Source: JACMLD01 sp038207265 (GTDB taxonomy: Bacteria; Bacteroidota; Bacteroidia; Chitinophagales; Chitinophagaceae). Taken from it: 64,000 nt of DNA. A program made the translations under genes and the position numbers. The DNA lies in NCBI GenBank assembly GCA_038207265.1, contig JBBQZZ010000003.1:310001-374000 (forward strand). The letters are read 5' to 3'. The notes under the pieces are model-generated. The model made no database searches, was not told where the DNA came from, and was given only the letters and a program-made list of their open reading frames with translations. Positions 8,642 to 17,777 of this stretch are shown in pieces (position 1 is the first letter of the stretch; every line of letters starts with the position of its first letter).

Positions 8642-8863
8642 CAGGCCAATTATGATTACATAAGAGATAAGGGAAAATTTATAGTTAATTTCTGCAGAAC
8701 CGGGTGGGCAATCACTTTTGATATAGTAACATACATGAAGTAACGGGTATTTTACCCAAGCGTACAACAACTGCAAAAGCCACTCTGGCATTAATTTAGC
8801 AGCCGGTTAACTGCTATAACAACCTATTTTTAATATATTCGCCCTTAACATTCCTGTAGCTAC

Positions 8864-10300
8864 ATGAAGAAATTTCTATTGCCCGCTGCCTTACTGATTT
8901 CGGCCCATATTTTTGCACAGACAACCGGTTATAATATCGGCATTACATTGAAGCCTTATAAAAATCAATACGTTTATCTGGGTTATTATTATGGAAAGAT
9001 AAAAGCACTGGCAGATTCTGCAATGCTGGACAATAACAGCAACGCCAGTTTTAAGGGAAAGGCCAAACTAAATGGTGGTATTTATTTCGTCGTTTCGCCG
9101 CGCAAAGAAATTTTGTTTGAAGTATTGCTGGATAAACAGCAAACATTTTCAATAGTAGCAGATACCATCAACCTGCCCAATGGCGTAAAATTTACAAACT
9201 CACCCGATAATAGTTTATTTCAGGCCTACTCAAAGTTTGCTTCGGGAAATGGTAAAATAATAACAGGCTATATGGGCGATCTGGGTGCGGCTAAAAGCAA
9301 GACCGACAGTAGCCGGATTTCCGAAAAATTACAGTCCCTCAATAAACAGTTGCAAAACTACCGGGATAGCGTAGCTGCAAAAAACCCCGGCAGCATGCTT
9401 ACTGCTTTGTTCAAGGCTTTAAAGGAACCTACTGTTCCGCCAGCCGCCAAACACCCGGGGGGTCATTACGATTCTTTGTATGCCTATAATTATTTCAAAC
9501 ATCATTTCTGGGATGGCGTAAGTTTTACAGACAATCGATTGCTGCGCACACCCATTTTTGAATTAAAGCTTGACAAATATTATAAAACATTGGTGGCACC
9601 GGATCCGGATAGCATCAAGAATGAAGTAGATATCATGCTGGCAAATTCGGCTTCCAATAAGGAAATGTATAAATACCTGCTAACCTACTTTGTACAGGCT
9701 TATATCAATCCTACCTATATGGGACAGGATGCTGTATTTGTACACCTGTTTGAAAAGTACATCAATAATAATGACCAGGTAGACTGGTTTACCGAGAAGT
9801 ATAAGAAATACATGTACGACCGGGCCTATAGCCTGATGGCAAACCTGATTGGAGCGCCTGCACAGAACCTGGAACTGGTTGATACGGCGGAAAAGCCGAA
9901 ACCACTCTTTGATATTAGTGCTCCCTATATAGTCATCTGCTTCTGGGATGCTACCTGCAGCCATTGTAAAGAGGTAGTACCTAAAGTTGATTCCATGTAC
10001 CAGCATAAATGGAAACAACAAGGTGTAGTTATCTATGGCGTAATGGTGGATGGTGGCAAAGATGCCTGGATGAGCTATATACGTGAAAACAATTTAAGAG
10101 ACTGGATACACGTTTATGAAACCACGGCGCAAAGGGATGCGGGTTATGCTGCCAATAAACCAAATTTCAGGCAGTTGTATGATGTTTACCAGACACCCAT
10201 CCTTTATTTGCTGGATAAAGACAAACGAATCATTGCCAAAAAACTAACTTATGAGCAGATTGATGAAGTGTTGAACATGAAAATGAAACTGGCGAAATGA
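8864..10300 (+). CDS. periplasmic thioredoxin-like protein (DUF4369/DUF5106 type)
   Basis: 478 residues with a signal peptide (MKKFLLPAALLISAHIFAQ). The N-terminal half (about 25-130) resembles DUF4369, the middle is a helical DUF5106-like region, and from about 340 there is a thioredoxin-like fold with a Cys365-Ser-His-Cys368 active site (WDATCSHCKEV) and the cis-Pro segment YQTPILYLL. Such proteins are periplasmic disulfide reductases or related redox proteins of Bacteroidota. A double-parvulin isomerase gene starts about 30 bases later, suggesting a shared role in envelope protein folding. The redox partner is unknown. Confidence 0.85.
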   Translation: MKKFLLPAALLISAHIFAQTTGYNIGITLKPYKNQYVYLGYYYGKIKALADSAMLDNNSNASFKGKAKLNGGIYFVVSPRKEILFEVLLDKQQTFSIVADTINLPNGVKFTNSPDNSLFQAYSKFASGNGKIITGYMGDLGAAKSKTDSSRISEKLQSLNKQLQNYRDSVAAKNPGSMLTALFKALKEPTVPPAAKHPGGHYDSLYAYNYFKHHFWDGVSFTDNRLLRTPIFELKLDKYYKTLVAPDPDSIKNEVDIMLANSASNKEMYKYLLTYFVQAYINPTYMGQDAVFVHLFEKYINNNDQVDWFTEKYKKYMYDRAYSLMANLIGAPAQNLELVDTAEKPKPLFDISAPYIVICFWDATCSHCKEVVPKVDSMYQHKWKQQGVVIYGVMVDGGKDAWMSYIRENNLRDWIHVYETTAQRDAGYAANKPNFRQLYDVYQTPILYLLDKDKRIIAKKLTYEQIDEVLNMKMKLAK

Positions 10301-10331
10301 TTTTTGATCGCTTGTATTGTAAATCCAATTG

Positions 10332-12272
10332 ATGAACTTCCGGAATATGAAATATCTGATTGCTGTTTTGTTGATGCTAACTGTTTGCAGGGTTGAATCG
10401 CAAATGTTGTTTACTTACGGAACAACTCCTGTAAGTAAAGAGGAATACCTGCGGGCATTTAATAAAAACAATAATGGCTCCGCAAATGATGAAAAAGCCT
10501 ACCGCGATTATCTTGAATTATACATCCGATTCAAATTAAAAGTTAAAGCAGCTTACGATGCAAAGCTGGATACACTGGCAACCCAGAAGAGCGAATTGAT
10601 CAATTTCCGCAACCAGATTGCAGACGGTTTTATGAATGATGAAGGCATAGTGCAGTCGCTCGTAACTGAAGCATTTGAACGTAGCCAGAAAGACATCCGC
10701 ATTTCACATATTTATATCCCCTTTACTGGTACAGATACGCTTTCTGCCTTTAAAAAAGCAACTGAAGCCTATAAAAAACTTCAACAGCCCCGTGCAGATT
10801 TTGCCACCATTGCAGAAACCTATTCCGAAGATCCATCGGTTCATGTCAATAAAGGCGACCTGGGTTATATCACAACTTTTCTCTTGCCTTATGAATTGGA
10901 AACACTGGCATATAATACGGCTGAAGGCAAAATATCAAAATTATATAAGAGCAAAACAGCCTATCATATTTTTAAAACAATCGCTATCCGTCCTGCAATC
11001 GGTCGCATGAAAGCCGCACAGATATTACTGGCTTTTAAACCGGGCGCTGATAGCAATGAAAAAGCTGCCCTTAAAAATACCGCTGACTCCATTTATGAGG
11101 CGTTACAGAAAGGTGCTTCTTTCACTGCAATGGTTACCAGGTATAGTAATGATAATGTGAGTTATCAAACCGGCGGGTTAATGCCGGAATTTGGCGTGGG
11201 AAGATACAATGCGGATTTTGAAAATGCAGCATTCGCACTTGCAAAAGACAGTGATATCAGCAAACCAATCCTGAGTACTTATGGCTATCATATTTTGAAA
11301 CGAATTGAACGGTTACCAGTAAACGCAGATAAAAATAGGACGGAAGCAATGTCTCAACTCAAACAATCCGTGCAGGCAGATAACCGCATACAGTTGGCAA
11401 AGAAAGCACTGTCACAAAAAATTATTAAGACTGGAGGTTATATTAAAGCAAAGTACCCCGAAAGTCTTTTGTGGACATATATGGACAGTGTTTACCAAAA
11501 CAGGAACACGCCGCAATCTGCTCAAATGAACGACAAAACAATTATTTTTTCATTTCCTGGTCAGAAAGTAACCGCCGCTGATTTTGCAAGGTATTTGAAT
11601 ACGGTTAAAAACATGCCGGATGTAATGCGCGGTAAAGCAATTCCACAATTGTTACCAGACTATACGGAAGTAGTGGCAATGGAATATTACCGCAACAATA
11701 TGGAAAAATTCAATAAGGAATTTGCTTACCAGTTGAAAGAGTTTAAAGATGGTAACCTGTTGTTTGAAATTATGCAACAGCAGGTATGGGATAAAGCAGC
11801 TACAGATTCTATTGGCTTAAGAAAATATTACGACAACAATAAAAATAAATATTGGTGGGAATCAAGCGCGAATGTGATCATATTTACCTGCAGTGATTCG
11901 TTGAGTGCAATAAAAGCAAGAAGTATTTTTTTGAAAACTCCATCAGAATGGAGAACCCAGGTTCAGAATGCGGATGGCACTTTGCAGGCAGATTCAGGTC
12001 GCTTTGAATTAACACAACTTCCCGTTTCCGTTGGTGCTAATTTAAAAGAGGGATTCACTTCAGAGCCTGTTAAAACATCTACCGACAATATCCACACATT
12101 TGTTTATATCATTAAAGTAAATAAAGAACGCGCTCCCCGCAACTTTGAAGATGCAAAAGGATTTGTGATCAACGATTACCAATCGTTCCTGGAAGACAAA
12201 TGGATCATAAACCTGAAAAAGAAATACCCGGTTAAGGTAAATGAAACGGTCCTGAAAACCTGCTGGAAATAG
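10332..12272 (+). CDS. periplasmic peptidylprolyl isomerase with two parvulin domains
   Basis: 646 residues from the ATG at 10332; an ATG at 10347 is equally credible and only shortens the signal peptide (MKYLIAVLLMLTVCRVESQ). Two PpiC/parvulin domains are visible: about 120-220 (ISHIYIPF, FATIAETYSEDPS, GDLGYIT) and about 225-330 (AAQILLAF, FTAMVTRYSND, GGLMPEFGVGRY, YGYHILKRIE). The C-terminal 300 residues have no clear enzymatic motif and may bind clients. Role by family: folding catalyst or chaperone for outer-membrane and secreted proteins. It follows the thioredoxin-like gene closely, and a second parvulin protein (SurA-like) is encoded at 37.9-39.2 kb. Confidence 0.88.
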   Translation: MNFRNMKYLIAVLLMLTVCRVESQMLFTYGTTPVSKEEYLRAFNKNNNGSANDEKAYRDYLELYIRFKLKVKAAYDAKLDTLATQKSELINFRNQIADGFMNDEGIVQSLVTEAFERSQKDIRISHIYIPFTGTDTLSAFKKATEAYKKLQQPRADFATIAETYSEDPSVHVNKGDLGYITTFLLPYELETLAYNTAEGKISKLYKSKTAYHIFKTIAIRPAIGRMKAAQILLAFKPGADSNEKAALKNTADSIYEALQKGASFTAMVTRYSNDNVSYQTGGLMPEFGVGRYNADFENAAFALAKDSDISKPILSTYGYHILKRIERLPVNADKNRTEAMSQLKQSVQADNRIQLAKKALSQKIIKTGGYIKAKYPESLLWTYMDSVYQNRNTPQSAQMNDKTIIFSFPGQKVTAADFARYLNTVKNMPDVMRGKAIPQLLPDYTEVVAMEYYRNNMEKFNKEFAYQLKEFKDGNLLFEIMQQQVWDKAATDSIGLRKYYDNNKNKYWWESSANVIIFTCSDSLSAIKARSIFLKTPSEWRTQVQNADGTLQADSGRFELTQLPVSVGANLKEGFTSEPVKTSTDNIHTFVYIIKVNKERAPRNFEDAKGFVINDYQSFLEDKWIINLKKKYPVKVNETVLKTCWK

Positions 12273-12455
12273 TAACAACTCCTTCATCAGACATTTTTCC
12301 CTAGTTATTTATGCTGGATTTCTAATGAATGAATAAATTTTATTTGTTTTCGATTAAACCAGCCGGATATAATATTGTCTTAAATACATCGTAAAAAAAA
12401 TAATTGATTTTTATTGGCATATTTTATGTCTGTACCGTAATCAAATTTGTATAAA

Positions 12456-13145
12456 ATGAAAACACTAATTGTTCTGTTCACGACAACTATCATTGCACTT
12501 GCTGGTTATTCTCAGGAAGGGGCTGTTTATCTGAAGGGCGGTGTCAATCTCGCCAATATATCTACCAGCAGTGATGGACGCATCAATAATGCCAATGGAT
12601 TAGTAAGCTTTCATGTGGGGTTTATGGGAGACGCTCCTTTGGGGAAATTTTTCGCCGTTCAACCGGGAATTTTATTCACAGGTAAAGGATCAAAAACACA
12701 AACTGGTCAACCCGGAGACAGTTATTATTATAAAGCCACTTCCAATCCTTTGTATGTTGAAGTGCCGGTAAACTTTGTATTTAAAGTTCCTTTGGCCAAA
12801 GATGGTTCTTCCTTTTTTGTAGGGGCTGGTCCTTATGCAGCCGTTGGTGTAGGTGGAAAAAATAAAGTAGAAGGTAATGCAGGGCTGGTATCATTTAAAG
12901 GAAATGATGCTATTAAATTCAGCAACGATGATCCAACTACGTTCAATGAGCAGGAAGGCGCGGGCCTTGGTATTATGCGGCGCTTTGATTTTGGTCTAAA
13001 TGCAACAGCCGGCCTGGAACTGGATAAGGTTTTATTATCTGTTAATTATGGATACGGACTTACGAAAATAAATTCAGTAGCTAAAAATGATAATGATAAA
13101 AACAAACACCGGGTATTAAGTTTGTCGCTGGGATTTAAGTTATAA
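12456..13145 (+). CDS. small outer-membrane beta-barrel protein (PorT/OMP_b-brl_2 type)
   Basis: 229 residues from the ATG at 12456; the frame extends to a TTG at 12447 but ATG followed by a clear signal peptide (MKTLIVLFTTTIIALAGYSQ) is better. The mature protein alternates hydrophobic and polar residues in beta-strand fashion, with GGVNLANIS, GKFFAVQPGILFTGKGS, YVEVPVNFVFK, FFVGAGPYAAVGVGG and a final VLSLSLGFKL, the usual C-terminal strand. This suits an eight-strand barrel of the outer membrane. No specific ligand can be inferred. A bidirectional terminator follows directly. Confidence 0.82.
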   Translation: MKTLIVLFTTTIIALAGYSQEGAVYLKGGVNLANISTSSDGRINNANGLVSFHVGFMGDAPLGKFFAVQPGILFTGKGSKTQTGQPGDSYYYKATSNPLYVEVPVNFVFKVPLAKDGSSFFVGAGPYAAVGVGGKNKVEGNAGLVSFKGNDAIKFSNDDPTTFNEQEGAGLGIMRRFDFGLNATAGLELDKVLLSVNYGYGLTKINSVAKNDNDKNKHRVLSLSLGFKL

Positions 13146-13161
13146 TACTCTATCTCCACAT

Positions 13162-13198
13162 AAAAAAAGCGTCTCACATGAAGTAGTGAGACGCTTTT
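13162..13198. terminator. bidirectional intrinsic terminator
   Basis: A 9-bp GC-rich stem (GCGTCTCAC / GTGAGACGC) with an 8-base loop, flanked by an A-run on the left and a T-run on the right, so it works in both directions. It sits between the convergent beta-barrel and metF genes. Confidence 0.92.
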
Positions 13199-13223
13199 CC
13201 TTTTGCAGGCATCCTCGTATATT

Positions 13224-14180
13224 TTATCCGGCAATCTCCTTAACTACATTGAAAATAATTTGCAGCTTACCCAGCGTATAATAGTGTAATACCGGTACAG
13301 CAGCTTTTTTCAATTCTTTGCTTTGCTGAATCAGCCACTCGGTACCAATTTTTTCTACATCCTCATCTGTCTTCGCTTTTGTGATAGCGTTTGAAAGTTC
13401 GTTGGGAATATCTACATGAAATATTTTTGGTAATATATTCAGTTGTTTTTTATTGGTGATAGGTTTTAAACCTGGTATGATAGGCACATCAATGCCATTC
13501 TCTCTGCACAATTTTACAAATTCAAAATATTTTTGATTGTTGAAGAACATTTGTGTCATAATATATTCTGCACCTGCATCAACTTTTGCTTTCAGGTAAC
13601 TGATATCTGATTCCAGGTTGGGAGCTTCAAAATGTTTTTCCGGGTAACCTGCTACACCCATACAAAAGTTAGTCTTGCCACCATTTTTGATATCCTCCTC
13701 CTGGTAAATTCCATTGTTGAGGTTTGAAACCTGCTTCAGCAAATCCAGCGCATAACGGTTACCGTCTGGATGCGGTTCAAACGAAGCTTCATTTTTTGCC
13801 GCATCACCACGTAATACCAAAACATTGTCTATGCCCAGGAAATTCAAATCTATCAATGCATCTTCTGTTTCTCTTTTTGAAAAACCACCACATATCAAAT
13901 GCGGTACCGCATCAACCTGGTAATGGTTCATAATAGCAGCGCAAATACCTACTGTACCGGGTCTTTTTCTAACCTCCACCTTTTCAAATGTACCATCTGC
14001 TTTTTTCTTAAACATCGTTTCACTGCGGTGATAGGTAACATTAATGAAAGAGGGTTTAAATTCCATTAAAGGATCCAGGTGTTCATAGATTGCTGTAATT
14101 CCCTTTCCTTTCAGTGGTGGCAACACTTCAAATGAAATCAATGAGGATTTAGCTGCGTTAATGTGTTCGATTACCTTCAT
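13224..14180 (-). CDS. metF: 5,10-methylenetetrahydrofolate reductase
   Basis: 318 residues. MetF reduces 5,10-methylene-THF to 5-methyl-THF for methionine synthesis, using FAD. Visible family features are SFEVLPPLKGKG near the N-terminus, FINVTYHRS, NVLVLRGDA (folate/FAD region), CMGVAGYPEKHFEAPN, DAGAEYIMTQMFFNN and the PIIPGLKPI segment. The ATG at 14180 is chosen because the alternative at 14204 falls inside the -7 promoter box. The leader is only about a dozen bases, too short for a SAM riboswitch. It stands alone, with no metH nearby. Confidence 0.95.
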   Translation of the reverse strand: MKVIEHINAAKSSLISFEVLPPLKGKGITAIYEHLDPLMEFKPSFINVTYHRSETMFKKKADGTFEKVEVRKRPGTVGICAAIMNHYQVDAVPHLICGGFSKRETEDALIDLNFLGIDNVLVLRGDAAKNEASFEPHPDGNRYALDLLKQVSNLNNGIYQEEDIKNGGKTNFCMGVAGYPEKHFEAPNLESDISYLKAKVDAGAEYIMTQMFFNNQKYFEFVKLCRENGIDVPIIPGLKPITNKKQLNILPKIFHVDIPNELSNAITKAKTDEDVEKIGTEWLIQQSKELKKAAVPVLHYYTLGKLQIIFNVVKEIAG

Positions 14181-14197
14181 GTGTGTAAATATTGCCG

Positions 14198-14228
14198 CAA
14201 ACATAGTCAGGGTTCACTACAAATCAAA
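14198..14228 (-). promoter_or_regulatory. metF promoter (TTTG-19-TATGTTTG)
   Basis: The minus strand shows TTTG at 14225-14228, 19 bases, then TATGTTTG at 14198-14205, an excellent match to the Bacteroidota -33/-7 pair. The ATG of the longer metF frame is part of the -7 box, which fixes the real start at 14180. Confidence 0.75.
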
Positions 14229-14274
14229 AAGCTGTTAAATAAATTACGGTGCTACACTATTGACCCAGTTCTGG

Positions 14275-14282
14275 TATTTTTG
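14275..14282 (+). promoter_or_regulatory. lptB promoter -7 box (TATTTTTG)
   Basis: Exact TAnnTTTG, ending 16 bases before the TTG start of lptB. A TTG at 14260-14262 is too close to be a normal -33 element. Divergent from the metF promoter about 50 bases away. Confidence 0.5.
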
Positions 14283-14298
14283 CTGAAACAGCATTTCA

Positions 14299-15135
14299 TT
14301 GAGTTTAACCATACATACCCGGAACTTAATTAAAAGTTATCGCAACCGCACAGTTGTCAACAACGTGTCTATTGAAGTGAAACAGGGAGAGATTGTTGGT
14401 CTTTTAGGACCTAATGGAGCCGGTAAAACAACTACATTTTATATGGTAGTTGGTTTGATAAGGCCGGATGAAGGTTCTGTTTTCTTAGAGGACGAAGAAA
14501 TAACCAGGCAACCCATGTACAAAAGAGCACAGATGGGTTTGGGTTACCTGCCACAGGAAGCATCTGTTTTTCGAAAGCTTTCTGTAGAAGATAATATTAA
14601 AGCGATTCTTGAAATGACCAAACTTTCCCGCCAGGAACAAAAGGTAAAGTTAGAATCATTGCTGGATGAATTTGGTCTGCAGCATGTAAGGAAAAATAAT
14701 GGTGACAGCTTGAGCGGGGGAGAAAGAAGAAGAACAGAGATAGCACGTGCTTTGGCGGTTGATCCCAAATTTATTTTATTGGACGAACCATTTGCAGGAG
14801 TTGATCCCATTGCAGTTGAAGACATTCAAACGGTGGTTGCAAGACTTAAAACAAAAAACATAGGTATCTTAATTACAGATCATAATGTAAATGAAACACT
14901 TTCTATTTGCGACAGGGCCTATCTGTTGATTGAAGGAAAAATATTCAAACATGGAACCGCGGAGCAACTGGCCGACGACGAGCAGGTAAGGCGTTTGTAC
15001 CTCGGAAGAAACTTTGAATTGAAAAGAAAAGACTATTTACATGAAGAAGCAAAAAAGAGCGAGGTTGAATTTCCAAACCGGGGAAGCATGTCTGATCCGC
15101 TATTAAACAAAGACGATCTTTATAAAGGTGAATAA
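14299..15135 (+). CDS. lptB: LPS export ABC transporter ATP-binding protein LptB
   Basis: 278 residues. LptB powers extraction of lipopolysaccharide from the inner membrane with LptFG. Walker A is at 37-44 (GPNGAGKT), the signature LSGGE at 138-142, Walker B FILLDEP at 158-164 and the switch His195 (TDHN). The LptB-specific segments PMYKRAQMGLGYLPQEASVFRKLSVEDNI are present. The start must be TTG (14299) because no ATG is available upstream of the P-loop in frame. The C-terminus continues some 35 residues beyond the usual end (YLHEEAKKS...LLNKDDLYKGE), a charged tail. Followed by a GH3 gene after 165 bases. Confidence 0.95.
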   Translation: MSLTIHTRNLIKSYRNRTVVNNVSIEVKQGEIVGLLGPNGAGKTTTFYMVVGLIRPDEGSVFLEDEEITRQPMYKRAQMGLGYLPQEASVFRKLSVEDNIKAILEMTKLSRQEQKVKLESLLDEFGLQHVRKNNGDSLSGGERRRTEIARALAVDPKFILLDEPFAGVDPIAVEDIQTVVARLKTKNIGILITDHNVNETLSICDRAYLLIEGKIFKHGTAEQLADDEQVRRLYLGRNFELKRKDYLHEEAKKSEVEFPNRGSMSDPLLNKDDLYKGE

Positions 15136-15300
15136 TATCCAATCGTGCAGGTGAATAACAATTGATCATCCGAAAATGATGGGCAAATAAGGATACATAG
15201 CTTATAAAATCCCCGTAAATTATCATCACTTTCTGAATCTATCATTATTTACAGTTTAATACCTAAGTCTCGGGGCATTTGTTTATTTTGCTGACTACAC

Positions 15301-16812
15301 ATGAAATTACTTTCGCCTGCTATATCAAAGCTGGCCAGGTTGCGGCTCTGGTTAATTGAACTCTGGACCCTACAACCAGTCGCAGCCCAGCGCGAGGTAT
15401 TGCAGGAACTGGTGACCGCGGCACAATACACAGAATTTGGCCGGCAGTATAAATTCAATCGGTTGTTTTCCTTAAAGACATTTAAGCAAACAGTTCCAGT
15501 ACATGAGTATGAGGATTTGAAGCCTTATATTTTGCGTATGATGAACGGGGAAGAAAATATATTATGGAACACGCCCATTGAATGGTTTGCAAAAAGCAGT
15601 GGCACAACAAGCGATAAAAGCAAGTTCATCCCTGTTAGCCAGGAAAGCCTGGAAAAAAATCATTTTCAAGGTTCCAAAGATGTGCTTACCATGTATTATA
15701 AAAATTATCCCGATTCTGATTTGCTTACCGGCAAGGGTTTGGTGATAGGTGGTAGTCACCAGGTTCATAAAATGAATGAAAATATACAGTATGGTGATTT
15801 GAGCGCGGTATTGATGCAAAATTCTCCGGTATGGAGTAACTGGATAAGAACCCCTGAATTAAGTATTGCGCTTATGGATGAATGGGAGGGGAAGATAGAA
15901 CAGCTTGCAAAATCTACGATGAACGAAAATGTCACTTCTATTTCAGGTGTACCAACCTGGACGTTGGTTCTCATCAAACGTATCCTAGAAATTAGTGGCA
16001 AAAAGTATTTAAGCGAAGTATGGCCTAACCTGGAATTATATATTCATGGCGGGGTATCGTTTGTACCATATAAAGAACAATTCGTTAATTTAATTGGCAA
16101 AGACATCCGTTACCTCGAAATATACAATGCCAGTGAGGGCTTCTTTGCAGCCAATGAAAAACCCGGCGATGATGGAATGTTGTTGTTTATGCAGCACGGT
16201 ATTTTTTATGAGTTTATGCCAATAGAAGAATATGGAAAAAAATTCCCCGTGACAGTTGGACCCGACAAGGTGGAGTTGAATAAAAATTATGCACTGGTGA
16301 TAAGTACTACCGGTGGCTTATGGAGGTACATCATTGGAGATACGGTTAAATTCAATTCACTAAATCCGTATAAGATAAAAGTAAGTGGAAGATTAAAACA
16401 CTATATGAATGCATTTGGCGAAGAAGTTATTGTAGATAATACCGATAGAGCAATTGCCATTGCATGTGAAAAATCCGGCGCCATCGTAAATGATTACACG
16501 GCAGCGCCAATTTATTTCAGTAATAATAGCAATGGTGCACATGAATGGCTGATTGAATTTGATAAACCTCCTGCAGATTTTAAACTATTCACATATGAAC
16601 TGGATTCTGCGCTAAAAAGTCTCAATAGTGATTATGAAGCCAAGCGATATAAAGACATTGCACTGCGCATGCCGATCCTGCATGCTTTAAAGAGGGGGAC
16701 TTTTAATGAATGGCTGAAAAGTAAAGGAAAATTGGGGGGTCAGCATAAGGTTCCCCGGCTTAGCAACGAAAGGACCTTATTAGAAGAAATATTGGTGCTG
16801 AATAATTGTTAG
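15301..16812 (+). CDS. GH3-family acyl-acid amido synthetase
   Basis: 503 residues, matching the GH3 family first known from plant auxin and jasmonate conjugating enzymes, adenylating enzymes that join a carboxylic acid to an amino acid or amine. Visible features are VPVHEYEDLKPYILRMMNGE, the ATP-phosphate loop WFAKSSGTTSDKSKFIPVS (about 95-113), GGSHQV, LEIYNASEGFFA (about 276-287, adenine site), GGLWRYIIGDTVKF and SGRLKHYMNAFGEEV. These motifs are intact, so it should be active. The bacterial substrate is unknown. Lies between lptB and a FabG-like gene on the same strand, with 165- and 90-base gaps. Confidence 0.9.
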   Translation: MKLLSPAISKLARLRLWLIELWTLQPVAAQREVLQELVTAAQYTEFGRQYKFNRLFSLKTFKQTVPVHEYEDLKPYILRMMNGEENILWNTPIEWFAKSSGTTSDKSKFIPVSQESLEKNHFQGSKDVLTMYYKNYPDSDLLTGKGLVIGGSHQVHKMNENIQYGDLSAVLMQNSPVWSNWIRTPELSIALMDEWEGKIEQLAKSTMNENVTSISGVPTWTLVLIKRILEISGKKYLSEVWPNLELYIHGGVSFVPYKEQFVNLIGKDIRYLEIYNASEGFFAANEKPGDDGMLLFMQHGIFYEFMPIEEYGKKFPVTVGPDKVELNKNYALVISTTGGLWRYIIGDTVKFNSLNPYKIKVSGRLKHYMNAFGEEVIVDNTDRAIAIACEKSGAIVNDYTAAPIYFSNNSNGAHEWLIEFDKPPADFKLFTYELDSALKSLNSDYEAKRYKDIALRMPILHALKRGTFNEWLKSKGKLGGQHKVPRLSNERTLLEEILVLNNC

Positions 16813-16873
16813 CAATTCCCGCCCCTCCCAATTCGCAAATTTCAAAACGAATACAACCAAAGTTGATTTCAAT

Positions 16874-16881
16874 TACTTTTG
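16874..16881 (+). promoter_or_regulatory. promoter -7 box (TACTTTTG) of the FabG-like gene
   Basis: Exact TAnnTTTG, 21 bases before the ATG at 16903. The alternative TTG start at 16879 lies inside this box. No clear -33 element. Confidence 0.45.
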
Positions 16882-16902
16882 ATACCAATAAATGCTCTAG
16901 CA

Positions 16903-17658
16903 ATGAAATTAATAGAAAATAAAATAGCTATAATAACAGGAGCGGCCCGTGGTATTGGTGAAGGAATTGCTGTTAAACTGGCCGAACAGGGTGCCCATAT
17001 TGCGTTTACTTATGTGAGTGATAGCAGTGCCGAAAAAGCAAAAGCACTGGAAGAAAAATTGCAGGGACTCGGTGTAAAGGCCAAAGCCTATAAAAGTAAT
17101 GCAGGAGACTTTTCCGCCAGCGAATCTTTTGTGAATGATGTGATAAAGGAATTTGGTACCGTAGACATTTGCGTAAACAACGCCGGTATTTCTAAGGATA
17201 ACTTATTGCTTCGTATGACGCCGGAACAATGGGATGATGTAATAAATATAAATCTTAAAAGTGTTTACAATATGACGAAGCAGGTAATTCGCCCGATGAT
17301 GAAAGCAAAAAAAGGGTCCATTATTAATATGAGTTCCATTATTGGAATACGTGGAAATGCGGGTCAGAGCAGCTATGCGGCCAGCAAGGCCGGTATTATT
17401 GGTTTTACAAAATCAATTGCGGCTGAACTTGGTAGTCGCAATGTTCGCTGCAATGCCATTGCACCTGGCTTTATTGAAACAGATATGACACATTATTTAA
17501 AAGAAGGGGAAGCTTCCAAAACCTTTCTTGAAAAAATACCGTTGGGCAGATTTGGTACTGCTGAAGAAATAGCCAATACAACATTGTTTCTTGCATCAGA
17601 CTGGAGCAGTTATATAACCGGCCAGGTCATCAGTGCCTGCGGTGGATTGAATATATAA
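16903..17658 (+). CDS. fabG: SDR family 3-oxoacyl-ACP reductase, FabG-type
   Basis: 251 residues. FabG reduces 3-oxoacyl-ACP with NADPH in fatty-acid elongation. Classical short-chain dehydrogenase motifs are visible: TGAARGIG at 12-19, NNAG at 92-95, and the catalytic Ser145, Tyr158 and Lys162 (SSYAASKAG). The segments LLLRMTPEQWDDVININLKS and IAPGFIETDMT are FabG-like. The gene is not in a fab cluster, so it may be a second FabG or a related reductase; the gene symbol is therefore a best guess. ATG 16903 is preferred over a TTG at 16879 within the promoter box. Confidence 0.85.
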   Translation: MKLIENKIAIITGAARGIGEGIAVKLAEQGAHIAFTYVSDSSAEKAKALEEKLQGLGVKAKAYKSNAGDFSASESFVNDVIKEFGTVDICVNNAGISKDNLLLRMTPEQWDDVININLKSVYNMTKQVIRPMMKAKKGSIINMSSIIGIRGNAGQSSYAASKAGIIGFTKSIAAELGSRNVRCNAIAPGFIETDMTHYLKEGEASKTFLEKIPLGRFGTAEEIANTTLFLASDWSSYITGQVISACGGLNI

Positions 17659-17674
17659 ACTGATCTGATGGTTT

Positions 17675-17760
17675 CGTCTGACAGAACAGAAGTTGATTGG
17701 TTGATTGAAATGTTTAATGCTTGAAATGTTGAATGGTTGATTGGTAAACCCGGTCAGACG
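17675..17760. repeat. inverted repeat with 8-bp arms, between convergent genes
   Basis: CGTCTGAC at 17675-17682 and GTCAGACG at 17753-17760 are perfect inverted copies. The 70-base interior is itself made of short near-repeats of TTGATTGG and GAAATGTT. It lies in the 119-base gap between the FabG-like gene and the alkA-like gene and has no coding potential. It may be a degenerate palindromic element or a shared transcription end. Confidence 0.5.
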
Positions 17761-17777
17761 AGGACTATAGATCAAGT

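Noticed and set aside
14181..14260. SAM or other riboswitch before metF
   Set aside because: The promoter box ends 18 bases before the chosen ATG, leaving no room for a riboswitch, and no conserved fold is visible.
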